Part shown: piece by piece, positions 34,249 to 46,844 of the stretch
Layout: every line of letters starts with the position of its first letter
How positions within the stretch are numbered: position 1 is the first letter of the stretch
NCBI GenBank assembly: GCA_037176705.1
Contig: CM073887.1
Span: 27,903,501-27,967,500, forward strand
DNA from: Molossus alvarezi
Lineage: Eukaryota > Chordata > Mammalia > Chiroptera > Molossidae
Length of the DNA stretch: 64,000 bases
Direction: 5' to 3'
Made by a program: the position numbers and the translations under genes
The notes under the pieces: generated by a model
Told to the model about the DNA's origin: nothing
Seen by the model: the letters and a program-made list of their open reading frames with translations, nothing else
The model's database searches: none

Positions 34249-37200
34249 CACTTTTAATAAGCAATCCTAGTGATTCTGATACAGATATTTCTTGGATTAC
34301 ATTTTTTAGTATTTCACTCTAGATAAGAATTACCTAGCTTAATATCAAATGCAGTTATACTTTAAATAACTTACCTTTGTTGATGACTTTAATAAACTTA
34401 AGCAGATCCTTCACTAAATTGTTGACTGGTTCTCATTCTAAAATTTAAAAATTACAGTTTTCTCTATCGCCATGTATTATGAAAGTCACTGCTCTGAGGT
34501 GTGCTTTCAAGTAGAGCTCTATAGTTTTAATTCTAGCATAGTTCCTTTTTAGTATTTCTGATTTACATGGTATCATTACATGGGAATGTAATAAAGACCG
34601 GAGAGGCATCAGTAACCAATCGGGAGGACCCTATCCTTTCATGTGAATAAGAGGATCTCAAAGACAGTAATCGAAGTAAATTCTACATGGAACTCTTTCA
34701 GAGGACACATAGGAAAATGAGAGGAAATATCAAGGGTGCCTAAATCCCACAGATGTTATTCAGACTCAGGTCAATTGACTCCATACCTTAGTTGCTTGGA
34801 GGAAATAACTACTCAATTAAACTTGGGAAATGAGTTTTTCTCTAAGACTGATACTCTGACAGACTCCATAATGCTTGGATTTGTGCACTGAATCTTTTAT
34901 TTTATTTTCAATTGCTAATACACGCATCTACTAAAAGAAAGTCAAAGAGTTAAAAAAAAAAAAAAAAAGAGAGACAAAAGTAATTTTCTATCTTGTCCCC
35001 TGTACATAGTCCTCTAGTTGTCCTTAGATGCATCTGTTATTAGCCATTTCTTTTGTCTATTTACAAAGTTTATTGACTATCGTGATGTATGTTGTATGGG
35101 GAGAAGGGGAGAGTATAAATAAATGCAGGTCAGGAAATTCCCTTGATTCTAAAATAGCAGGAGACTTACATTAAAGAGTGACTTAATGGCCTGAGTTAAA
35201 GTCATTGAGAAGCCTGTTTACCATTGGAGTGTGTCTTAGATACCAGAGGAAATATAATATATTCTTCAAGTGAGCTTGTAATGTCTCAGGGAACAAAAAA
35301 TGGAATTTTAAAGTAGGCACTGCTTTCAGCAAACAGCAGAAATTTAAATGATAATGCATTTTAGCTTAATGAAAATTATCTGAGTTCTAAGATGCACCTT
35401 GAGATTGTAGAAACACTGGTAACCAATCAAGTGTTCTGACAGTAAAATCAATGCATACCCTATTATAGCCATGTGTTTGGAAAGCAATTTGAAAAATAAA
35501 AAGGAGAAATTGCTTCCTTTGACTCATTCATGAAATGTCTTAGTAATATCTAGCTAAAAGGGTTTAGAAAGAAAGAAAAAATATGATTGCCAAAAAAGGG
35601 CAAAGTTTATAACCAATTATTGAATCAGAATGACTTTGAAAATAAAACTTTAATTGAATACCAACTATTTATAAGTTACTATGCTCGGGTTATAAAATGC
35701 CTTTGAGGAATTATCAATGTAGTTAGGAAATGACATATATGTAAAATAAATCTTTTTCTAGTACAGCATCTGTTTAGAAAGTGAGATCATACTAAGTGGA
35801 CTCTGTGAATCAGACTCTCCACAGATCTAAGCTACTCCTTTTTGCAGAGTAGAGCAGCTCATCCAGGACAACAAGAGGATTGTTGAAGCAGTAGGTAGAT
35901 GGTAATGTCTTCTGCTTGGATGAACCAGATGCTTTTTTAGTACATATCAAATTTCAAGAATATCAGTTGTCATTTGGACTTTATTTCTACTAGTCCAACC
36001 AACCACCTAGGTAATTTATCTTTGGTAAAATTATTAATAATTGATTAGTCTTTGGGTATCAGAATTCATGTAGGTCATAAAATAAAAATTTTACTCTGTT
36101 GCGTGTATATACATGTATTAGTGATTATATTCACATTTATATCTTAATGTGTTGAGACATTTATTGAAATAAATGCTTGTAATGAATTTGAATTCAATAA
36201 AATGATATTTGTCTTGATTGTCTAAATTCACAACAAATGAAAGAGGAATCATGATGGCTAGAGGTCAAAATATTAGTTTCATGCTTGATAAAAGTTAAGA
36301 TTGGAGTACATGGCTTAAATCCACAGCTATGATGGCCTGTCCTCCAACCTTCAACTAGGTAGATTTTTCCACCCATTCATTGGCTCAGTGGACAGTCACC
36401 ATCTTTCCCTCACAGGGACAGATCCTTTAATGTAGTGGTTGAGAGCACCCAGAATGCACACATCCTGCTGGGGCCTACTTAGAAAGGGAAGCCTGAAGGG
36501 TTGAAGGGACCGAGCTATATTTTCCAAAATATACCAACCAAATCATTTATTTCTCTTCCTCCCCAGGAAATTCATTTAGATCTGCGGCAACCACAGTACA
36601 AGTAGTGCCTGGGACATTGTATTCCACCAGAAATTAAGGAAGTTTGAAGGATAATGATATCATGTTAAGAGGAAAGATAACCCTGTTTGAAGATGTTCCT
36701 ACCAAATAAATTTATGATATATCTGAGATCCAAAAATGATAGTGTCTGCAATTGATCATAATTATAGTATAAAATTCATGAACTCTAATGATAATTAATA
36801 CAATTGTGCATGCATAAATATGTATGCACATATGTACATACATAAATTAGAAAGGCAGAAAAGAACACTTTTTTTGTGAAAGATGTGCTAAGTATAAAGG
36901 TATATCGAATGATAGAATTGGAATTTCAATATTTATAACTGATTCAGGTATGGATCATCAATTAGTGAAAAAAACATTATGTCAATGATCATTGGAGAAC
37001 AGGATGTTCAAATGTTGGCCAATTAATCCAGCACAGATTGTGAAGGGAAATAAGTATATTTCCAGTGGCCAGAACTGGCAGTCATCAGTCATCATCATCC
37101 ACATCAGTCATCATCAGCCAAACTACTACATTATAGTTGATTATCACTAACAGTAAGGCAATGTCAAAATGTTTTACTTTCTGATATGATGCAATATGAA

Positions 37201-37283
37201 GAAAATTACCTATAATGTATTCTTGTTAATAATGTTTACCTGAATCTCGCAAAGCCTCTCCACCCCATTCCAGATTCTAGCAA
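34249..37283. other. long AT-rich stretch without gene or recognised repeat
   Basis: Three kilobases of unique-looking sequence. Features noted: a poly-A near 34952, decayed old-repeat-like text at 35640-35730, and a short 'catcagtcatcatc' local repeat at 37080-37120. No open frame has splice or domain support. It is the longest interval in the window free of recognisable young repeats. Confidence 0.5.
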
Positions 37284-37455
37284 AAGGAAGGAGGAAGGGA
37301 GGAAAGGAGGAAGGAAGGAAGGAAGGAAGGAAGGAAGGAAGGAAGGAAGGAAGGAAGGAGGGAGGGAGGGAGGGAGGGAGGAGGGAGGGAGGGAGGAAGG
37401 AAGGAAGGAAGGAAGGAAGGAAGGAAGGAAGGAGAAAACAGAAGGAAGAAAGAGT
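37284..37455 (+). repeat. (AAGG)n/(AGGG)n microsatellite
   Basis: About 150 bp of GGAA units with a central GGGA-unit block (37358-37393), ending 'ggagaaaacagaagg'. The compound organisation suggests expansion with internal unit conversion. Confidence 0.97.
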
Positions 37456-38745
37456 TATTTTATCATTCTATTTCTGTCCCACAACAGTTTGTCTTTCTTC
37501 AAGTATGAATCATTTATACATCAGCAGCTACAGGTTTTTGTTTATTTTGTTTTATTTTGTTCTTTTGACTCTTCTGTGTAGGATTTCTTGCTGTTAAAAG
37601 TTAGTATATTTCAAGTAGTAATTTAAAAATTAGGACTAATACATAGGATTTGTAAGTAAATATTCTCTTCCAATTTTTCTGGTGCAGATTAGCCAGTCAA
37701 CACATTCCCCCCAAAAGCATTTGCTTTTTTCAAATAGAAATTTATATGGCCTGTAGCACATGTATTCAATACATAAACTTCATGTAAGAAATTACATTTT
37801 TATGTAAAGCTAGTTAACTCACTGAAGGCCACTCAAGAGCTATGCTTATTAACATGATGCTGTTTTATAGAGCAAGATAGTATATCCAGAAGCTACGCAG
37901 AGTAGCAGGCACAGGAAACTACTTTGCAAACAAGGCCAACATCTGTGGAATTTTAAAAGGCTTGCTCTTCCCTTTAATAACTAAGTCTTATAATTTCTTG
38001 CTTCAGATCTTAGAAGGGAGGCTACCAATAGTTTCCTGTTTCTGTGTACCTATAATCATACAAAAGAGGAAAGCATAAATTCATATTAGTAAAATACAAT
38101 ATTTTTTCTCAATCAGTTCTTAGAAATTATCTTTTTTTATGAGTATTCTGATGCCATTCTAAAAAGTGCTCTCTCAAGTTTTAAAACAAATTGGGTTTAT
38201 AGCTATGAGATTGTATTTCCAAATGCCAAATGTAATTTGCTCTGACAGGAGAAATTTTTTCCCAAAGACAAATGTTCAAGTTCTTCCTTTGTTTAATGGC
38301 AAATTAAATAGAAAACTTCTCTTTTCATACCTGCATATACTTTATTTAGCTTCCTTCCATCTGCTCTGCAAGGGCTTTTATGAAACTGTATCCCATGGCA
38401 ACCCCCAATGGCATTTTGCTTCCTGTCTCCCAACTGAGCCCATCTCTCCCAGGGAAACCACCTTAGCACTCCAAGGACAGCACTTTTTTGTTAATTTGGG
38501 AGGGGCTTTAGTGTGAGAATTTCTTCCACAATCCCCATTATAGAGTACTGATATTGCGTCTACATTCCTTTACGCTTACCAGAAGAGATTTGATTGCGAA
38601 TCATGTTTAAAGAGAATGAGCCCCATGGTTTCACAAAACCATTCCTCTCCTGTCTGTAGACAAATAAATCACAGATGATCATTTTTATCAATGTGAAGGA
38701 AGTCTTTTATCCTAGAAAGTTATGAGAAATAAAAGTTTGTAAATT
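37456..38745. other. no gene; contains one copy of a diverged local duplicate
   Basis: Includes a 116-codon plus-strand ORF (38166-38516). Its first part lies in the segment duplicated near 40.6 kb, where the frame is broken, so I do not call it a gene. Confidence 0.4.
37988..38255 (+). repeat. diverged paralogous segment, copy A
   Basis: Aligns in order with 40562-40812. Shared blocks include 'cttca..a..ttagaaggga(ggc)', 'aaattcatatta(g)gtaaa', 'ttttctcaatcagt', 'tcaagttttaaaa(c)aaat', 'gagattgta(t)ttccaaatg' and 'aatttg'. Visible differences are numerous, so the duplicate is old. It could be a local duplication or two copies of an unnamed repeat. Confidence 0.6.
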
Positions 38746-39011
38746 GAGCCCTGGATGGTTTGGCTCAGTGGTTAGAGTTTTGGTCCTTGGACCAAAGAGT
38801 TGCAGGTTCAATTCTTCTCAAGGGCATATGCCTTGGTTTTGGTTCTGTCCCTGGCCCTGGTGGGGGTTGTGGGGGAGGCAACCAGTTGATGTGTCTCTCT
38901 CACATGATGTTTCTCTCCCCCTCCACAACCCTCCCTCCCTCCCTTCCTCCCTCCCTCCCACTGTGTCTGAAGATAAATGGAAAAATATCCTCAGGTGAAG
39001 ATTAAAAATAA
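38746..39011 (+). repeat. Ves SINE with 15-bp TSD
   Basis: Plus Ves: 'gccctggatggtttggctcagtgg', 'ttgcaggttcaattcttctcaagggc', 'tggccctggtgggggttg', 'caaccagttgatgtgtctctctcacatgatg', pyrimidine block with CCCT units, 'tggaaaaatatcctcaggtg'. Flanked by AAAAGTTTGTAAATT and AAAAGCTTGTAAATT. Confidence 0.95.
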
Positions 39012-39312
39012 AAAAGCTTGTAAATTTAGAATTTTAGTGGGAAGAGAAGAACTCAAGTTCATTGACTTCATACTTATAGTACATAACTGTATGAATTAAC
39101 TTGTTAATTTATGCTGACAGAACTGTGGCACACTGGATAGAAACAGTGAGCCCAAATCAGCCAATGGAATCTGTACTCAGGGAGGCCACTGAGAGCCATA
39201 CTGTTTAGAGGTCATTAAATCACTGAGTCTCTTGTTTCCAGTTTAGAAAATGAGTGAAACTTCACAGGGTGTTGGGAAAATGATATGGGATTATTATAAA
39301 GATTCCTTAAAG

Positions 39313-39645
39313 AGCCCTGGCTGGTTTTGCTCAGTGGTTAGAGTGTCGGCCCACAAACTGGGGAGCCTCGGGTTTGATTCCTGCTAAGGGCATGTACCTC
39401 TGTTGCAGTTCATCCCCCACCCCAGTTGGGGTTATGCAGGTGGCAACCAATCAATGTATCTCTCTCACTTCAATGTTTCTCTCTCTCTCTCTCTTCCTCC
39501 CTCTCTCCCTCCTGCTCTATCTGAAGATAAATGCAATATATCTATATCTATATCTATATCTATATCTATATCTATATCTATATCTATATCTATATCTATC
39601 TATATCTATATCTATATCCATCCTCGGGTGAGGATAGAAAAAAAA
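39313..39645 (+). repeat. Ves SINE carrying an internal hexanucleotide microsatellite
   Basis: The head 'gccctggctggttttgctcagtgg' and the middle 'aaccaatcaatgtatctctctcac' are typical. The stretch between the CT block and 'cctcgggtgaggat' is replaced by about 80 bp of TATCTA units. A duplication GATTCCTTAAAG flanks the whole element (39301-39312 and 39646-39657), so the expansion lies within one insertion. Confidence 0.95.
39536..39619 (+). repeat. (TATCTA)n hexanucleotide microsatellite
   Basis: About 13 tandem TATCTA units with one 'tatctatcta' shift near 39596, inside the Ves above. Confidence 0.97.
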
Positions 39646-40990
39646 GATTCCTTAAAGACAAAGCACTCTGCAGAGTTTAGTAATACATTCTCTACCTCAA
39701 CATTTTATTATTGTGAGTGTTATCTACACACAATTAAAACATAATGATATTGTAGCCTTAATCACATTTATTCAAAACAATGAAATTATAAATGAAATCA
39801 TTGTTGGTATTTGAAATCTTGAATGAGAAAGAAACAGTAAACTGCTTTCTGCATAGTCTGTCCTTATGAAACCAAAGTACTCCATAGTATTCAGTATTTG
39901 AATTTAAAATTGCTTTTGTACCTTTGAATATGTATATGCATTTTAATAACTTTTCAAAACATAATTGTTTTTACAAGTGCTTTAGCACTGTATTGTATTA
40001 AACCACTGTGAAGAAATTAAAATTTATATGTGCTTAAAAAGATGTTTATTATTAAAATGTCTTATTTCATTTCTCCTTCCAGAAATTATTATTGTTAACA
40101 CTGAGTGTTTATAAAAGTAATGTGTGCCTTTTGCATTCTAATTAATCTTATTCAAAACATTATTTTAATTGCTTATGTTTTTACAAAACTCTGAATCGTA
40201 ACTTATAAATACAAATGATCAAAATTCATTAACATAGAATTTACTTTCTAAAATAAAGGTGATGATTTTAGAACAACTTTTTAAAACTAAAAATGTATTT
40301 AGAACAATATTTCATTAAATAACATTCAATATTTGATTATACTCTCTGGTGTGGAAGAAACCATGGGAGGGAAATCTGTACTGTGCCAGTAATTCTGTGT
40401 ATAATAAAAATCATCTGAAAAAATCATTTTGTACATAACAAAATCATATAATTAACTAACTCAGGGAAAAGTTAATGTAAGTAGTTGTCAATGCTTATCA
40501 CTCTACTTTTCAATGGCCACCTCTCTGAGACTCTGCAAACCTTTGGATAATTTAGTTTCAGGTAATTTATTCCAACTTCAAAATTAGAAGGCAAGCCTCA
40601 AATAGTTTTTTTTTTTTTTTAAATGACAACCACATAAAATAGAAAAATACAAATTTATACTGGTAAATTTTATATGCATTTTTCTTAATCAGTTTGTTGA
40701 GCACATGCTTTCTTAAAGAGTATTAATAAGCCATATAAAACTGCTTTTATCAAGTTTTAAAATAAATGAGATTGTACTTCCAAATGACAAATTATATTTG
40801 TTGTAGCAAGAGTTCCTTCTTCCCACATCTTAATCATCATTATTCTGCTGTGGAACACAGAAAAAAACGCACACAAATCTGCAATTCCAGTTGAGCAAAC
40901 ATTTGGCTACTATAACAGGTTTCAGCTTCTCTTTATTAAGTGTTTCTCCTCAGAGCCATTGTGTCTTTTAGTGGAGAGTAGTACCATTTA
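39646..40990. other. AT-rich, no gene; contains duplicate copy B
   Basis: Very AT-rich. A poly-T lies near 40604-40620. No coding support. Confidence 0.5.
40562..40812 (+). repeat. diverged paralogous segment, copy B
   Basis: Counterpart of 37988-38255, about 2.6 kb downstream in the same orientation. It has a poly-T expansion near its start and several small deletions relative to copy A. Confidence 0.6.
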
Positions 40991-41210
40991 GGCCCGGCCA
41001 GTGTGGCTCAGTGATTGTCGACCCATGTACCAAGAGGTCACCAGTTCAATTCCCGATCAGGGCACACGCCCAGGTTGTGGGCCTGATCCCCGGTATGGGG
41101 CATGCAGGAGGCAGCCAGTCGATGTTCTCTCTCGTCAATGTTTCTATCTCTCTCTCCCTCTCCCTTCCTCTCTTTCTAAAATCAATAAAGAAAAAAAATG
41201 TTTTAAATCA
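40991..41210 (+). repeat. Ves SINE, long-middle subfamily
   Basis: Plus Ves: 'ggcccggccagtgtggctcagtg', 'accaagaggtcaccagttcaattcccgatcagggcac', 'ggttgtgggcctgatccccgg', 'catgcaggaggcagccagtcgatg', 'ttctctctcgtcaatgtttctatc', tail 'aaaatcaataaagaaaaaa'. Well preserved. Confidence 0.93.
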
Positions 41211-41559
41211 TGATGCATTCTTTATCTTCCCCTTCCTTCACTTTCTAAACAACCCAGTTCCAAAGCCATTAGGTGGAAACAGAGTAGGCATTTGTCCACA
41301 TGGGGTTGGGCTGAGAGAGAGCAGAGCTGGGTGTTAAGAGATGGAGAAAGGTAAAGAAGGAGTCTACGTATCGGGGTGTCTGAGTGAGGTGAGGGGTGAC
41401 CGCATGAAGGGAGTAATCCCATGCTCAGGTTTGGACCCCAGTAGAGGAAAAAGTCCACGAGGGGAAGTGGATTACAGGAGACTGCATGTTATTTTATGTT
41501 TGCAGAGGAGTATCTCTGGTGTAGAATGGGATTGCCCCATCACTGTAAATCCATTAACA
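41211..41559. other. no gene or recognised repeat
   Basis: Less AT-rich stretch with overlapping ORFs of up to 78 codons on both strands. None has domain or splice support. Confidence 0.4.
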
Positions 41560-42200
41560 ATTTTGTAGGATGTTGCAGAAACGTCACCATTCTGAGTTCT
41601 CATCAGCAGTGTGTGTGTGCGCACATTGCTTATTTACAGTTTGTCAGTGTGTGTTCTCAATATTCGTCTTACTTTTGCCAGCTTGATAGATGGGAAACAG
41701 TACCTTAGGGTACTTTTAAATTGCATTATTTTTATTAGCATACATGAGTTTCATTTCATGTATTTAAAGATTATTTTTATATCTTGTGAATTTTTTTCAT
41801 ACCTTTTGGTCATTTCTGTTGGGTTTCAAGTTTATTTCTCCTTAATTTGAAAGAGTTTGATAAATATTTATAGTTGTTTGCCTAAGAGTTTATAATTTGT
41901 CTTTTGAGTTTGCTTATGCTACATTTTGTCACTTAAAAAATATAAATGCATATATCTGTATTTTAAAAATGTAGGTGCCTGTCTCTGTATTCCCTTTCCT
42001 TGTTTCTGGGTTTACATCATTAGAAAATCTGACCTCCAGATAATACAGAGTTAACCCATGTTTTCATCTAGAGCATGTATTGCTTCACTTCTAAACTATT
42101 TAAGTGTCTTATGCACTTAAAGTAATTTTGCTCTGTGATGTTAGATATAGATCCAATTTTTTCCAATGGCTACATACTTATCTACATAATTTTACCTTTA
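41560..42200. repeat. probable ancient L1M fragment
   Basis: Reads like the T-rich, highly decayed L1M 3' region: 'ccattctgagttctcatcagcagtgtg', 'taaattgcattatttttattagc', 'tttggtcatttctgttgggttt', 'gagtttgataaatatttata', 'tagatccaattttttccaatggctacatac'. Orientation and family are uncertain. Confidence 0.45.
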
Positions 42201-44377
42201 ACTTACATTTTCCTCTTTCCAAAAGAATCTGTACTGGTCATGGGGGAGTGGTTTAAAAAATAAAAATCTCATGTCTAATCATTATGTACCACCTGTTGAC
42301 TAAATCGTGACATCTCCTACTTCTGTCTAAATAATATATACTTATCTGCACAATTCTCTATTCACTTAGTTCTCTCCAGAATTCTCCTCAGTCACCTACA
42401 GTGATAATTTTGACACCCACCTCTCTAAATGCTCAAATACATAAGAATACCAGTGGTGACTACAGTTTAATCTCAAACTCCCTCCTTTCCCCAGATACTT
42501 ATCTGTATGTAACTGTTTTTTCTTTCTTCTTTCTCCCTCTCTCCCTCCTTCCTTCCCTCTCTTCCTTCTTTCCTTTATTGTCTCTCATGCCCTGTTACAC
42601 AAAAGGAAGTAAATATTGGGCAGGTACATATACAGAGAGAAAACATTTGGTTTATTAAGCTTTCAAAAGGTCAACTGGAAAAACCTAAAATGATGAAGCA
42701 GTAGAATATGTAATACTAATCTCTCTTATGGAATTAATGACCACATAACTTCTACACAGTTTGTTAGGGTCTCTATTTATTTGTATTGTGCTAATAGTTC
42801 TATTGATATTTCACAGTACTTTCTCGTTGGAACTTAGATTTTACTATCTAAATGCATTTAAATTATATAATTTGTAAAAATGAGATCCTTCAAAAGTGAA
42901 AAATATTTGTTATTCATTTTAATTTAAGCAGAATTGAAGGTTGCCATAATAAAAGCTGGATGATAGTAGTTGGACTATTCTAGGCCAAAGAAGGTTGTCA
43001 TCGTCCAATTTGTAAAATAACTCATTTGCAATTGTCGATGGAAATTTGATTGCTAATAGTTTGTGTATTTGAAAATGCACAATTTATAAAAAAAATATTT
43101 AGTGAAAGTAGAAATAACAATGACCTATTTTAAAATTGTATTGATAACAATTTTTAAATGAATGAAAATTTTCATAGGCCCATACAATGTATTTTTCTCT
43201 TGTGGAAACATTTTTGTTGGCATTATTGTTATTTCTCTAACTGATTTATCTGATTTTCAAATTGTTATATATGGTTTATATTTAATTTGTCTACCATATA
43301 TGGTTACGATTGTTTCCAATGGCCACAGTTGACTTTTTAGATCAACTTATTAATACCATAGGCAAACTTATTTTAAATAACTGTTATACAACCTCTGCTT
43401 TAGATCCGTGCACATTGATTCTACAAATGGATCCAACGCTGATGTGAAAATGTCATATTTTATCTGAACTATAATGTTACTCTATACATTCTTTGAAAAA
43501 TGGTGAATAATATTGTCTATTAGTACAGTTTGTTAAAATACCATCTGTGATCCTTCTTCATGTAAAAAAGAACATGGAGAGATTCTGAAAGATTGATGTC
43601 AGCTCACAGTTTGGGCGTGGGCATTCTTAGCCCCTTCAACCAAACAGATGATTCAATATCATAGTCTTGTTTACCTTTTGTTGGAGTGGTTCCTAAAACA
43701 AATAAGGGTTAGAATGGTTGGTGCTGTTTTATACATGGGGATGTAAGAGGCAACGAAGCATGTCCTTATAAATATTTCCGTTTGACATGGTTTTAGAATG
43801 TACATGGGTCCCAAAGTGAGGCTCTTGCTCATCTTCACGCCAGGTTCTCTGTTTACCCTTCAAGTGTGTCATCTTTTTATTCGTCCTCATTAAGTTTAAA
43901 ATATTCTGTCAATTTCAGGCTGTATCATCATGAAATAACTGTATCAAACTGGAGCCTGATACTCTAGTTTGATTTTTAGTTTATCCTCTGTCTTTTTGGA
44001 GCTATTGCTTAGTGTCTTAGCTGTTCAGTAGCACATAAAGGGCACAAGCAACCTTTTCTGTCTTATGCCAGAAGAGATCATTGTGAACTTTGTTTTTTAT
44101 TAGAAAATAAAACTTCAGTTGAGTCATTCATAATATGCTGATATATTTAGATATTTTCTAACTACATAAAAATTGATATGAATTCTTTCACATGATCTGA
44201 ATATTGGCATTAATGACATTGAGAGCACTCCCAATTTTATTATAAAGACTATTTAGAGAGGTCCACAATTTGTACAGTATTTGTGTGGTCTTTCCAGGGC
44301 ACAATCTTAGTTTCCTTGCAGTTAATGTTTTTTAACAGTCAATCTTTAAGTTTACTTATTTTAATTTCCTTTTTCAG
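42201..44377. other. AT-rich, no gene
   Basis: A polypyrimidine tract lies at 42518-42585. The rest is unique-looking with dense stops. Confidence 0.5.
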
Positions 44378-44454
44378 GAAATGTACTCAAGAAGAGTTCT
44401 GAGAGAATATACCCAGTTATCCTGCTGTGATTAAACAAGACACTGCTGTATTTT
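44378..44454 (+). other. candidate non-coding or cryptic exon
   Basis: 77 bp bracketed by a good acceptor (T-rich run ending 'ttttcag') and a consensus donor 'gtaagt'. All three frames contain stops, so it would be a UTR, lncRNA or cryptic (poison) exon. It is on the same strand as the candidate coding exon at 60.5 kb. AATAAA lies about 20 bp past the donor. No transcript evidence is available here. Confidence 0.2.
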
Positions 44455-45694
44455 GTAAGTTCATCTATTGTTATCTAAATAAAGAAGATTTTTTGCTTCA
44501 GAGAACCACCTTTTTTTTTCATTTGGAATTAGAGTAGAATTTTGCTTTAATAGAAGACAATTGATTTTATTTTTTCCAAGCTTCCTTTACCTAAATTTTA
44601 TTTAATTTCAATGAATGGTGAAAAGCATTTCTTTTTTTTTTTTTTTTTAGATGAACTCTGTTCCCTTCTACCTATTAGCCAATATTTTAATGACTTGAGA
44701 TAAGAACTTTATCATTTGATGAGCTAGTTAAAGGGGCAGTGCTGTTGGTAATACTGATTTTGCATAAATATATCGGTAATTATAATGTCTTTCATTTCAG
44801 TGAACAAATATATTCAATTTTTTCTATAGTAACTACCATTTGTGGTCTCATGAAGGTAACTGAATACTGACCATCTATAGGAAACATTTTGCTATTATTA
44901 CTAATACTTGGATTTTACATTCAAGAATCATAATATTCATCTTGATGAGATCTGACTTTGATGTGCTGGAATCAAATACTCATTTCACATGACACAAAGC
45001 AAACAAACAAAGGCTGCTATGTACAGAGTCACAAATAACATTCAATTGAATATTTCCTGAACCATCAACTTGATAGTGCCTTTGATTAGCTCAAAGTTGA
45101 GAAATTTTTGCTATTTCAGTTTTAAAGCACAGTGTAAATCAAGTGGCCTTCTGATATTGAGATAAAATAGTCCCTTTGACTCTAATTAGACTTCTGTGCC
45201 AGACCTTATAGATTGAGAGAATGGAATACATGTCACTTATTTTGACATTTGCAATTTTTTCTTGTATTTTCTCTCTCTTTTCCTCCCTCCCTCTTTCTCC
45301 TTTTGGCTTTTCATTTACGCAGACTACTTCCACAAAGCAAGAGAAAAAATTATGCTATATTCCCCCATAGTAAATGGATAGGGGATTAACTAAATGAAAA
45401 AAATATACCAATGGATCTATAATTAGTGGCCCACTAGCTATTCCAAGTGCTCTTTGTCAGAGGTATTTTGTTACCATATTATTTCTGAACAACTTAATTA
45501 GTGCTGAGTATAGCAACATGAATAGCACACTTAAAGGTACAGCAGATCTTAAAAATCTGTGTAGCAATTTGGAGGGCATAAATCAGATAAAAAAAAGATC
45601 TTGACATTGTTGGAAAATCACATCCAAGAAATGAGGGACATTTTATAAAGACAAATATTAACATATCTCATGAAGTATAAACATAAAGATTGTG
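44455..45694. other. AT-rich, no gene
   Basis: Poly-T at about 44630-44650 and a short pyrimidine-rich patch at 45262-45305. Otherwise nothing recognised. Confidence 0.5.
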
Positions 45695-45957
45695 GGCCTG
45701 GCTGGTTTGGCTCAGCAGTTAGAGCGTCAGCCTGTGGTCCAGAGAAACCCGGGTTTGGTTCCTGCTAAGGGCACGTGCCTCGGTTGCAGTTTGTCCTCCG
45801 CCCTGGTTGGGTTGTACAGGTGGCAACCACTTGATGTGTCTCTTTCACGTCGATGTTTCTCTCTCTCTCTCTTCCTCTCTCTCCCTCCTACTCTGTCTAA
45901 ACAAAAAATGAAAAAATGTCCTCAGGTGAGGATAAAAAAACAAAAACAAAAAAACCC
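45695..45957 (+). repeat. Ves SINE with 13-bp TSD
   Basis: Plus Ves: 'ggcctggctggtttggctcagcag', 'gtggtccagagaaacccgggtttggttcctgctaagggcacg', 'ggttgggttgtacaggtggcaaccacttgatgtgtctctttcacg', 'aacaaaaaatgaaaaaatgtcctcaggtgagg'. Flanks CATAAAGATTGTG and CATGAAGATTGTG. Confidence 0.95.
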
Positions 45958-46626
45958 CATGAAGATTGTGTAGAAGATTAGCAAAAACACTTCATCTTAA
46001 ATTTAAACTATGTCACAGCAATCCCATTTCCCCCCCTAAATTATCCACTTATATTATTATTTTTCTTCATGGAAATCATGGAGTTTTGCCCCTAAAATAT
46101 TGCATTTAATAAAAATAATCAGTTCTCTATATTTATTAAATAAGGATTTATCTACATATGTATCTCTTAAATTCCAATGTTTTGATCATTGAATAACAAC
46201 AGCATTAAAATAACTTTATACAATTTTATGTTACTATGAAACATTTATTGAATATTTACAGTGGATTAAGCCCTATGTATAAAAAATGGAAAAGAAATTT
46301 AGTGTTGAAAAAGACTCGTGCGATTTTATTAGTGGTGAATATACATTTTCTATTAGTATTTCATAGAAGTCTTTTTTTCCCCAATTACTACATCAATTCC
46401 TCAGGTCTAAGAAGTCCAAATTGGGAATCATAGAGGTATTATTAGGATTTAGGTTAGTAAAATGCAAGAAGAGTTTTAAAAGCTAGGAACAAATGTGTTC
46501 TTGTCTTTGGTCACACTCTTCTTGATTATGCTGAGCTAATCAGGAATCTGGAATACAAGGAGTGAAATAAAACTTGTGATAAAAATTTCTTAGCAATAGT
46601 GTCTGATAAAAATGTAAAGAAAGTAG
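45958..46626. other. AT-rich, no gene
   Basis: Nothing recognised beyond possible old-repeat debris near 46235-46290. Confidence 0.45.
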
Positions 46627-46844
46627 CCGGCCGGTGTGGCACAGTGGATTGAGCATTGTCCCGTGAACTGAGAGGTCCCAGTTCGATTTCCGGTCAGAGC
46701 ACAGGCCTGGGTTACAGGTTTGATCCCCAGTAGGGGGCGTGCAGGAGGTAGCCAATTGATAGATCTCTCTCACATCGATGTTTCTCTCTCTCTTCCTTCC
46801 TCTCGCTCTAAAAAAAATCAATAAAAACATTTTTTAAAAAATTT
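46627..46844 (+). repeat. Ves SINE, long-middle subfamily, with TSD
   Basis: Plus Ves: 'ccggccggtgtggcacagtggattgagcattgtcccgtgaactgagaggtcccagttcgatttccggtcagagcac', 'gatccccagtagggggcgtgcaggagg', tail 'aaaaaaaatcaataaaaac'. Flanked by AAAGAAAGTAG and AAAGCAAGTAG. Confidence 0.94.

Noticed and set aside
37080..37125. Regular 'cagtcatcatc' spacing suggestive of a CRISPR-like array
   Set aside because: Units are only about 10 bp without unique spacers; simple local slippage in a mammalian genome.
38166..38516. 116-codon ORF
   Set aside because: Its first part lies in a duplicated segment whose other copy does not keep the frame; composition is not protein-like.
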